From Hemicentrotus pulcherrimus (lineage: Eukaryota > Echinodermata > Echinoidea > Camarodonta > Strongylocentrotidae): 64,000 bases of DNA. The translations under genes were made by a program, and so were the position numbers. The DNA lies in contig BEXV01001648.1 in the NCBI GenBank assembly GCA_003118195.1, positions 22,233-86,232 of the forward strand, given 5' to 3'. The notes below the pieces were generated by a model. The model did not search any database. It saw nothing but the letters and a program-made list of their open reading frames with translations, and was not told where the DNA came from. Below are positions 41,201 to 53,200 of the stretch, one piece after another (position 1 is the first letter of the stretch; the number at the start of each line of letters is the position of its first letter).

Positions 41201-44200
41201 TTTCTCAAATCACACTATTTCCCAAATAGCGGGCTATTTTTAGAAACAAGAGCAAGATATCTTGGGATATTTTCTTGACCAAAAGGCCCGCTACTTGCAA
41301 CTGCGGGCTGATGAAGACGCAAATTAGCTGGCTACTTTGAGATCGGCCTAGTTAAAATAGCAGTTATTTTGCAACTTTGGTTCGAGGAAGACAGGCCTAA
41401 TGAGAGGAAGAAAGATCTCTGCTAGATTTCCTTCAGTAAATTTATTACCCGTAAAAAATAAAAGGGGGAAGGAGTTCACAATGAAATACTTTGAACACTT
41501 CAATGTAGGCATAACATTGCTTTTAGTGAATGATAAATAAGTGCCATGTTTAACGGAATAATTGCAAATTCACACTGTTCCATTTAATTGAATACAATCT
41601 CAATAATGTAATCTTAAAATTAAATCACTGATGATAAAAGACAGATTCATTATAAATGCTTAGCATTTATGCCAGTAATTTTTTACACAGTGTCGGCTTC
41701 TGAACCTGTTCACTTATTTAAGATTGATAAACCAACGGTGTAAATTTATGTTTATATCTATACAATTATAATCTTATAGTTCCAAGCTTCTCTGCGTTTC
41801 TATATGCCCTGACATGTATAGTTTACCGAGACCCAAACACTGTGCAAGTCATTTTCATAAGTAGCTCTTCCTTGAAAATGCTAAATGAGAACTTTCTTAT
41901 ATAAACAACCAACATCAATCACTTACAAGGTCCTTACTAGTCTTCAGTTTAAGTAAAACTGTTTCTAAAATAATGACTAAAATTACTTGTTGTTAATGTT
42001 AGGTAATGACAGGGAAATGCAATGCAGAAAGGGAAATGAAACAAGAAAGAAATATATATGTCAAAAACTTGGACAGATTGATAAACAACAAATATAGTGA
42101 GGATGGTTATGATACATGGATTATCTTGGTGATGGTTAAAAAACAACAAAGAATTAAACAAATTTAAAGGAGAGAGAGAGAGAGAGAGAAGGAGAGAGAA
42201 ACAAAAAAGGGTGGTGAATGGTGGTGTAATAGCCAAATGTTTTAAGATGAAAAATAAAGTATGGAGAATATTTATTGGATATGAACATTTTTATTAAAAA
42301 AATATTTCATAACTGTCACGATAACAGGTTGAATGTGGTCATACCAGAAGATGATTTCACAAAAAGCCTTTTAAATATGTGATACATTTTCATTTTTTAT
42401 CATCTGTTACAATATTCTAAATGATCTTAATTGTGATATTTACATGGTGGGTGTGAAGGCTCAGCGGTAAAGCAGTAGATTGGTAATCGGGAGGTCTCCA
42501 GTGCGAAACCAACTTAGTGTGGTAGCACTCCTTTGTAAGGCATTAGTCCCTCAATACAGTCCTTCAAATAAGATTTGAAGCTATAGGTCCTCAAGTTACC
42601 GTACATGTACATAGCCTATTGTGCTTTCAAGGCAGTGAAGTATGTAATCAATTATCATTCTCATTGTAGTAACAAGCTTTTCTGTATTTTTGTCTTTTGC
42701 AGTGACACGAACCTGACCCTGTTTGTCGTCCCAAGGGAAGAAGACATCCTCCAGGTTGCCTACCCATCATCAGCCTATAAAGCTGTCAATCAAACACCCA
42801 AGCAGACAGAGCACAAGACAAGCTTGGTCCAAGACCAAGGTAGAAAAGAGATGGAGTACAGCAGCCAGACTAGTAACCTATCATCTATATCAGATGGCAA
42901 TGATGTGGTAGTGGTTGGGAAGGGTATGGAATGTGAAGACACAGAGTCGGTCAAAGAAAGGAGTGACATTAGTTACTTGACGGACACACCAACATACAGG
43001 GTACCAGAGCATAGAAGCCAGACCAAACCGGTAACATCAACGCCAAATTCTGATGTTTATCACAATGAAAAGAATGAAAGAAAGATCACAGACTCTCGGC
43101 AACAGTACAAAGTCCAGCGAGTGACAGCATCTACAATCAACCATGAATCCGCAGGACCAATGAAGATCACAATAGTGAATCCATCTGGTGGGGAATCGTC
43201 ACATGGGACAAAAGAACAGAAAACTTTTAGATTAACAAACGTTTTAAATACACAAAGTTCTAGTAAACAGCCAAATAGTCTTGCTGCATTGGAAGGTGTC
43301 TCAGATTCACATGAACAACATGACACCCAACCTCAGAGACATGTAGCCTCACTCAAGAGCTATTATGAAGCAGCCAAACTTGCCAACTCCTCACAACTGT
43401 CAAATGAACCTGCAGATACCTCAAAGAATAGTTCTAGCCGTGGCTACAGTTCTAGCGTGGACAATTTGCTTTCTACTTCAGGGTTCTCACCGGCACAAGC
43501 GGTGCTTAGGGTTCAGCCCCAAAGAGGACTGAATGGATCCTCTTCTTGTGATGATTTATGTAACTCAGCTGCACGTTCAGAGGTAGGGAGACTGAACAGA
43601 CAAGTGAGTATTATCAATGGACAAAGCGTACAAAGAACAGATGATGAAGACTCCCCTGATGGATCTATGCATACATGGAAGAGTGAGCAGGAGAGTGTGA
43701 AAGTAAGTAGGAGTGGAGGCCTTGCTAAGGTATCATTACAGGTGGATGATCCTGGTGTACATGACGCTCACAAGGCATCCCTCAAAGGAGAGGAGTACTC
43801 AACACAAGCAACGCGCGTGACTGTCTCTGCTTCAGTCTCTGCAGATAACCTCTCACAGAATGCTAGGAACATTAACGTGTCTCCCAAACATGAAGGGAGA
43901 AGGTTGACTCTGAATCAGGATTCTAAGAACATTTCTAGTAGTTCATCTACTGCTCTGGTGCCAGTCTCACGATCCCCATCCTTAGCATCAGGGAGAGTGG
44001 TACATCTATCTAACCAATGTCAGTTACTCCCTGATAAACCACAGGACAGTAAGGTGTACTGGGACAAGAAGCCCAGCTCTACAGAAGGGCCAGTAGATGA
44101 TCTGAACTTAACAGTCAGTGATGGCTCATTGTTTCCTTGGAGGAGAACAGGGTCAAGAAGAGGTTCTTGTGATAGCGATGGGAGCGGGGGAAGAGGCTCT

Positions 44201-47200
44201 ACAAACAGTCAGGGAAAGCCTAAGCCACCAGTGCCAAAGAGAGATAGTAGCAGAAATAGGATTAGAGAAAGGAGTCTTGAGAGGGAGAAACAGAGAGACA
44301 AGACTAGGAATGAGAGACATCGAAGTCGAAGCTACGACCGTGCACATCAAAGAACCAATTGGTCCCAGTTTCAGGTATGACGATTACAGTACATTTATAT
44401 ATTTAGCAAGTACTAAGTCTAGAGTACAGTATTGACCTGGGCCCCGTCTAACAAATAGTTGATATTGATCCGAATCAATATCAAGTTCCTATTCAATCAC
44501 AAGTTTGCAGTCTCCAATCTCTTATGTTCATAGTTGTGATTGATATCAATCACAAACAAGTTGCGATTGATATCAACTCTTTGTAATACAGGGCCCTGAT
44601 TGTAAAACTATTCATCACATTTCTTTCTTGGTGATGAAGAGAAATGAGCTAGTCTCAAGAAAAGCACTCCCTTCTCAATAGCTATCATTTTATGAGCTTT
44701 CACTGCTACATGTTATTTATGTTAAAATATTATATATTGAAAAAATGTCTTGATGTGCTGGGAAGTTAACTTATATTTAGGAAGCACCCATGGGCTCAAA
44801 TACGTTGAACTAAATTGGGCTCCTCCATTATCCCTTAAAAACGTTGGAGCAATGAATAAAGTGATTAGAAAATTAGAATATGGAATTTATTTACCCAATG
44901 AAGATATTGAATGATTTGATCCATAAATAAGATAAGAGAAAGTGACACTTTAATTCATACATTCAGAGTGTATTTGGAAGACTTATTCACGGGTGCTCTA
45001 TTGATGGTATGATTTGATGATAGGCATACAGGAAGAATGCAACAGGTGCGGTACCTGAAGGTATTCAGCTTAATGATGATGGGACACTCATACCACCAGG
45101 AAGGAAAGATTCTAGCGCTAGCAGTAACAGCGCTGGATCGACAGGAGAAAAGGAAACCAAACTATTCCCAGGTAATATACTCCATCTATACTCTCAAACA
45201 CTTATCTAGTATGTAAAGAGAAATGTTCCCCCATCATTTTGAAGGCCTTTTTTAAGCAAAGTCATTCCTGTGGTGTTGAGTGACTGTGTCATGAATCGCT
45301 TATGAGAGTTTCGCAAGAACTCTAGAGTCCTGTAGCCCTGTCTCGTTTCCACAAGTGCTTTGATAATTCCTGTATGTCATCTAATTGGTGTTTTAGGAAG
45401 GTATTTTACACAAGAGTCATCTTCTTTTGATGGAACAAATTTTCTTTATATCAGATGTTCACATGTTTACTGTTCTTGTTCCCCTGCCATTAAACATCAA
45501 TTTTGCACATAATGTGTGGCACCATTTGTTACCATTGATTACAAGATACTAAAGGAATAGGAAATATGCCACTTTTAGGATCTGTATTTTTATTTGTCAT
45601 TGGTGAAGAACATTACATTCATCAAAATGTACATGTAAAAGTCATTGTAAAAAAAGATCATTGTATAAAAAAACCTATTCATCACATATATACATGTATA
45701 TATATGCCACACCCTTCACAAATATAAGAGCTTTTCTTTATTTCCTAAATGAAATACAAAATTGCAAATCATTTTAGATGCAATTGTTCCCTTCTTTATA
45801 CTGCAGCCACCAAAGCTATGTGTATACTCATCTTAAACACAGTTATCATTTGTCTGTACCCTCTGTTTTCACTTCCAATACACCATAGAAAATAGTTTAT
45901 TAAATCACTCTTTTTTCATGACTCTTACCCAGTTTCAGTGCAATGTACTATTAAAGCACCCTACATATTTCCTCCCCACTAGTCTTTATTTTCTTTCAAA
46001 CATCATGCTGTCGTCGTTTCACAAAATTTGTTTGTGCGTAAATTTCATGGATTTTTGTGGATAATACTCAACAATAAAGTCTATGGCTTGTGCAGTTGTT
46101 TCCCACTCTCGCATGAATTTTATTTAAGTTAGTTTTATTTGAATAGTTCTGTACAGGTGCCTTCTGTTATTCCCAGTACTGATCCCTTCAAATCTTATAA
46201 TTGGCATCTAGCCTTTCAAGATCTTTCTCTCACTGATCTTGGGTATCAAGGTACATAAACATTTGTTTTACTTCTCACTCTAAGTTCCATTCTAAGAACT
46301 TGAAAGCGGTGGTAGGAGGTAGTATCATAGTTATGTATATGGTCTAGAGAATTTTCTTCCTCGTTGAAAACAGCATTCATCTTAAAAATGAGGCGACCGA
46401 GATCAACATCATTTGAAACTGGACAGGATCGCCCACGGACCGTGTCCGATTCTGGCTTCTTCAGGTATGGATCATGGTCGTCGAAGCGAGGGAGTGGAGG
46501 AAAGATCAAAGATAAGATTCTTGGTGGGTCTACACGTCGTCTGCTCCAGTGGAAGGAAGGTGTGGTCTGGGTTGTATCATTCATGTATTCATTCAAATCA
46601 ATAGCTATCATAGTGTGCCATGTATATGTAGTCTTGAGGTCTGGTGATAGGGAAACATTAATATACCCAAGAGTTTGCAAAAAATAAAGAATGTTGATAT
46701 AAATCATTCTTATCTTAAGAAATGATGGTGATTTAAATAAACCTACTGTGCATTTTGGTTAATTTGATTTAATTTGAGATACAATATCAAGAGAAAGAAA
46801 TAATAAATAAATTCATTTTTTTATAGAAAATGTATTATTTTTTAGTAACCCTTGGAATATTCTGGGAATGGGCTAAAACTCAGGATTAATAATTTATCAG
46901 ATATTCATTATTGATTTATCTACGTTACCTTGGCTGATAACCTATGTTGATAGTTTGAGTGGTTTTCAGCATATTTGGAGGGCACTTTGTTTTATTTCAT
47001 TAGTCATGAAATCACTTTGACATGAGGACTCATGTAATTTATTATTCAGAATATATTTGTAACAGTTCATTTTAAAATGCATTCAAATTACCAGAACTCA
47101 AGTCTCTCTTATACCACTGCCATCATATTATGCTATATTGAAACACAATGCTGCTTATACACGTATGCACTTTATTATACAATAAAATAATCATATCATG

Positions 47201-50200
47201 CACCTAACCATATATAGTTATTTTTTTTTTATGCTGCTCATCTAATTAACTCATCACCTCATGCAAGTAGAGAACAAACAAAGCACACATTAAAAAAAAA
47301 AACATTTGTGCACCGGATACAGGAGAAAAGGGACTTTCATGTTTGTTGTGGGGAAGCAATGAATGGGAAAAAAATGCCATATTCAAAGGAGCTGTTTGAT
47401 GTGAATGTCATAAAGTTATCATGATTGTATAGAGAGGGGATTTGTAAAGTATACTCCAAACTCTTGATCCATAGATTATCTTGGTGATGGGATTAACAAT
47501 GAGCATTGAGTATTAGCTGAAATTGTGCAATGTTGAAGGCTAATATATGTGAAGCAAATATTTTCATAATACAGAGGAAAACTTTTCAAATTAACAAAGA
47601 ACACTGTAAAGAACATGGTGATTTAAAATATAAAGTCAGTATTCCTAGTTTAGGATTTGCTTTTGTTTTTTCTAAACTTAGACTAAATTTATGTCAAATT
47701 CCATTTTGGAATATTATCACTCTGTGTTTCAGTTGAAAGGTTGAATATCCCTACTGTTGTAGGGGTGTTAACAAACTTGTTCAAATTGGATTATGTATAT
47801 GTTGACACTTGATGTTCCTCAAGATACGTCTATGTGGTTGTGCGGTTCCCCTGTAAACTTATATTTCTTCCTTTATCCTGACAAGGATTAGCCACTTTAT
47901 TAATCACGCTACGCTGTTAAGCTGCATATCCTGTGATCTCTCTTCAAGATCTTTAACTCAAATGAAAGGTGCTACACCTGTGAGACAAGATTGATCATGC
48001 TTGCTTGTCAGAATAAATGAGCTACAAGCAGTCAAAATCTTGTGATACACTCCACAGGTACATTAAAGATTGATCATGTCAAATTTGGAAAGTAGTGCAC
48101 ACAGTTATATATTATGCCAGCAGGTTCTTTAAATCACTTTCATTGACCAACAAAAATGCATGAAAATTGAAAGATATTACACCCAAATCAATAAACCATT
48201 CTGATCATTAGTTTTGATACATCTAGTTAATTGTAATTTCTTTTGAAAAAAAGTTTGGGCAAACTAGTAGATGCCCAAGTTGGCCAAAGTTGGGCTAGAG
48301 GTTGAATGCAATACATGTAATATTTTGTGAAGCACCGTACAGAAGGGCAGCATGTTTTCATACTAATTTGAATGTGAGATTCCTTGAGCAGTCATTGAAT
48401 GGTGATGGATTGTTGAAGTTAGGCCAAGTAAGATTTTTAAAAAAAATTGGTTTTTAGGTCAGTGAAAAGCTTCATTTGCCATATAAGATTAAAATGCAAA
48501 AATGTGTTTCTCTCAATGTGAATTAAATAATGATTAGGTTACTGCAGTTTGTATGACATAGCAAGTTAGAGTATAGGTTAGGGTAAAGTATTGTACTGAT
48601 CCTATCAGGGGCAGGGCAGGATAAGATCACCTGTAGAGTGTCTTATCAAAACATGTTTCTTGATGAGCTCTGGCCTCATTATAAATCTTTAGGAAACCAG
48701 TCTAAAATCAAGTGCTTCCTGTTATGCGTGGCGATGTAGCTATTCCTAGACTCTCTTGCCTTCCCTCTCGTATACCTCCCAAGGATGTGTCAAGGAGAAG
48801 ATAAGACCACCTTCCTCTATCCTCTAATAACCTGTCTCTAGCTCAAGAAGCTCTACCCTACTTGACATGGCCCCCATCCCTCCTTTGCTTCATTTGCAAT
48901 GACTTGATCCCTCTTTTAACTTCATCCATGTTATCATGATCTCTTCCTTAGATTCACCAGTATTGATATAATTCCTCCCTTAACTTCATTCTTACTGTCA
49001 TGACCCCTCCCTTAACTAATTGATATGATTCCTCACTTAACTACATCCTTAATTAACTTGACCCCTCCCTCAAGTACATCATTATTGGCATGATGCCTCC
49101 CTTAACTAAGTGGTCATTGACATCTCTCCCTTAGCTCATTCCTTATTGATATGATCTCTCCCTTAGCTCGTTCCTTATTGACACGACCCCCCCCCCCCNC
49201 GACCCCTCTCTTAGCTCATTCCTTATTGACACACCCCCTCCCTTAGCTCATTCCTTATTGATGTACCCCCCCCCTCCCTTAGCACATCCCTTATTGACAC
49301 ACCCCCTCCCTTAGCTCATTCCTTATTGACGTACCCCCTCCCTTAGCTCATTTCTTATTGACGTACCCCCTCCCTTAGCACATCCCTTATTGACGTACCC
49401 CCTCCCTTAGCTCATTTCTTGACACGACCCCTCCCTTAGCTCATTCATTATTGACACAACCCCTCCATTAGCTCATTCCTTATTGACACGACCCCTCTCT
49501 TAGCTCATTCCTTATTGACACGACCCCTCTCTTAGCTCATTCCTTATTGACACACCCCCTCCCTTAGCTCATTCCTTATTGATGTACCCCCCCCCTCCCT
49601 TAGCACATCCCTTATTGACACACCCCCTCCCTTAGCTCATTCCTTATTGACGTACCCCCTCCCTTAGCACATCCCTTATTGACGTACCCCCTCCCTTAGC
49701 TCATTTCTTATTGACACGACCCTTCCCAAAGCTCATTTCTTATCGACGTACCCCCTTTCTATAATAGCTCATTCCTTATTGACATGACCCCTCCCTTAAA
49801 TACATCCTTATTGAGATCATCCCACCCCTTTCTGTGCCCTCATTGTTATGACCCACTTTCACCATGTTCATCTTATTGTGACATACCCCCTCTACGAGCA
49901 CCACGGTCATTATTGATATGAACCACTTGTCTATAGATTTATTTCCTTGTTGACATCCCTTTTGGCTCTTAGCAGATGATCTGTCTTCATATCTCTCGGA
50001 CCATTCCCAAGTTAATTCAGTCATGTATCAACAGTTTTTCTTGTATCTTTATAATTATCATGAATTGCGCATCCTCTAACCATGCATGTAATAGCAAGTA
50101 TAACCAAATAAAGCTACACGTATATACATGTAGCCATAAGGCAAATAATGTTCCCATCGCCATGAAAAACCATGTGGAGTCCTAAGTATTAAAGACTAAC

Positions 50201-53200
50201 AGAAGATGAAACCAAGATTACAATCTCCTTATTCCAGACTTGATATTATTCATTTTCTTTGAGAAAGGGGAAACATTTTACTTAGTTTGGAAGGGAAACT
50301 ATAAAATTAACCTGCATGATTATGGTATACCTTGAAAACCATTAAGAAACATTTTCCTGAAATTCCTTGTTTTGAACTATTCTGTACTTGTTTTAAAGGT
50401 ACATGTTTCATTGAGAAATCACGAAAACCATATTCAGTCTAAGTTATATAAACCATAGTTGTTGGAAGATATAGCTAGCTCTCACACTATCAGTCACTTG
50501 TCTATTATGAGAAAGCTAAAATTTGCTTTCAACAGATCTTCTAAGAATTATGTTTTGTAAGTCTTTATTCAATCGAGGTACTTTTGTGTGTAATATTCAT
50601 TTTTAAAGATCTATTTATGAGAAATCTGTCTTAATTTCACACCTCATAGTTTGAATAGTGGTATGAATAAAACCACCCCTTTATATGTTTCAATAGGTAG
50701 ATGAATGTTCAAGGTCTGCACGTAATTACAAACTGATATTACTTCATGTATTGAGTGTGTCATTGATACTGTATTAACATGATTAATTACTGTGTTCTTA
50801 TTAAATTAGACTCTAACTCAGGAAGATAGATCAAGTAAGCAATATCTATTATCACCCTCCAGAGGGCAGTATTTTATTCATAATTGATCGATCCATACAG
50901 TGGGGAAAAATAACAGTTAACCACTAAATTATTCATACCCCTTGTAAATCGTATATTTTGTGTGTTTCTGTGACTGGAGAATGAAGGTGGGTCTTTGTTG
51001 AATATTTTTTTTGATTTAGGCTTTAACATGCCACATTCTCAGGAAACATGAGTAAGGACAAATCAATTTTTGACAATACCTTTACTTAAAAAAATTCCAA
51101 AACTTGGTAAGGGTATGAATAATTAAGTTGTTAACTTTACATGTAGTTGGTTTCACATTTGATATACAGGGTAACATTGGTATCATTTATCTAAAAAGTT
51201 GTACTTTTGAATTTTGTTTCTTTTTATTCATTGTTATACATTTCATTTGGATTCAAAGTGGTAACATGAATTTCCAATGATGATACAATCTTATCAATAT
51301 ATTGATAGGATTTACATTTATGCATATATATGTTTATATTATAAAACAATCCTAAAGAAATGATGTTAGGAAACTAAACAGAGATATGTCATCATGAAAT
51401 TGTAAAATGATACTGAATATATATGTTTTGTATCAGAGTGTACATGTTTTGAATATTGAAAATGTGTTCCATAAGATTTATTGGGGATATTGTTTCCTCA
51501 CATGGCACAAAAAGAAAGAAGAAAAAAAAAAGATCGGGTAAATTCATGCTACCACTAGATTTTCTTAATATCATTCGAGTTTATAAAAACTGTACACCTA
51601 ATGCAGTATGAAACACTGTTTAGAAAACTTCAAGTCTTGTTTTTCAACCATTAGTAAACTACAGTAATCATGTATTTTTTGTTGTTTTAGGTGCACTTTC
51701 TCACTCCATATTTATGATTTCCTTTACTGCTAAGATCATGCTATTCAGTTGTTAGAGACATCAACTCAAATCTCATATGAAATGAGTTTAGTGTCCTCCT
51801 GCTTCTAGGGAAATATCTAATATTGTTTAATCATTATTTCGCAAAGATTTCAGAGTTGTATGTTGGCTAATGCAAACTATATTTTATTTCATTCATTTAA
51901 TGAAGTGGATTTATTTTTGCTGTATATTATTTTGCCATGGGGTGCAAGGCGTTTATTAACAACCATGCTGTTTCCTTGATGAACATGTCATTTATTTTGT
52001 TTGCTTACTCTAATGAGAACCAGAAAGAATTCAGCCTTATTTCCAAACTATGAAAAGTTCTTGTAAATCCTTTTCTTTCTCATAAATAATAGAGACAACA
52101 TTTTTGTTAATGTTGGTATTTGTTTGTAAAAGGATACCAAAGTGGGTTAATAGTTACACTTGGTTTAGTTTATTTGATGGTATTAACTTGAGTAATTTGA
52201 AACAAAGAAAATGATTTACCTTTAAACCTAATTTGGGTTTGATTTGTTTTTAGTACAAAGTATCCAAAATGACCTAGGCCTACTGGTATGTTCTTCTGGT
52301 TCTGAGCAGAGATGCCTGGTTATAGGTGCAGCAATTCAATTGAGTTTCATGGGTATTATATTATTATTGATTGCACTCACTTAGTTTATTTTGTTTTCAT
52401 AATAGAGAGAATTGTTTATGAATAAAGATTTGCAAAGAGACAAAAGAAACATGGAGAGATATATTTATGCATATGATGTGAATTTTCCATTTGAAGTTTC
52501 TACAGTGTATTTTGCGACTTTGTCAGTGATTTAATGATATTTTTAGTGATACCCATACATTTTATATGTAGTATTTCCTGTTTTATATTAATTGATTCTA
52601 TCAGTGAAATGTATAGCAAGGCGTGGGTAAGCAACAGAGTGTTTATATAGATACAGTATACCTTACACTGGCTTGCATAGTTCTCATAGAGTCACTCTTT
52701 TCATATCCAATCTTTTGTTTTATATCAGTTTTATGTGAGCTTTTATCATCCCAATCCTTCCCAAGCTTATCACGCTGTGGCATATCAAATTCAGAAATGT
52801 TTATCACTTCTAAGCCCTACTGCTGAGATTAATCCAAAATTAGTCTCCTTTAATTTCTCATAGCCATGCCATTTCCTGGCATGTGATGTGAGCTACAATT
52901 GTAATGAGTTTGACTGATTTCAGTCAAGCAATCATTCTAGAAGGGCTTGGATCGTTTCTTTTTTGCTGTCTTGGAGAGAACTGATCTCAAATTTCAACTC
53001 CCAAGTATGCCTGTTTTTTCCTGTTTTGTTGCCTTTTCTTGTGTTGCCTTTCCATGGAATCGCTCACTTTTAGAGTACATTTGAATCCTGTGAACCTTTG
53101 TTAGTCTGTGCTGGTGAATATGAAGCCATACACGTGATAGGTTTGAGTTACTTTGGTTCAATTTTTGAAAAAGTAATATTTGGAAAGTAGTGACTATCTC

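Larger units (their letters stand above)
35623..42702. other. Intron 3
   Basis: About 7.1 kb without a recognised gene. It holds the elements at 36667-36925, 38574-38611, 41091-41397 and 42447-42600. It also holds a 12-base tandem (gcattgagcaag, four units, 37159-37205), an ATC/ATT-rich tract at 39275-39440, a CT-rich tract at 39450-39500 and a (GA)n run at 42170-42190. The single N at 38471 has no visible repeat around it. Confidence 0.85.

Noticed and set aside
42447..42520. Functional tRNA gene
   Set aside because: The T arm and B box are degenerate and the anticodon stem pairs poorly; a SINE head explains it better.
46246..46707. 153-codon minus-strand frame
   Set aside because: It is antisense to exon 6 and has no recognisable domain.
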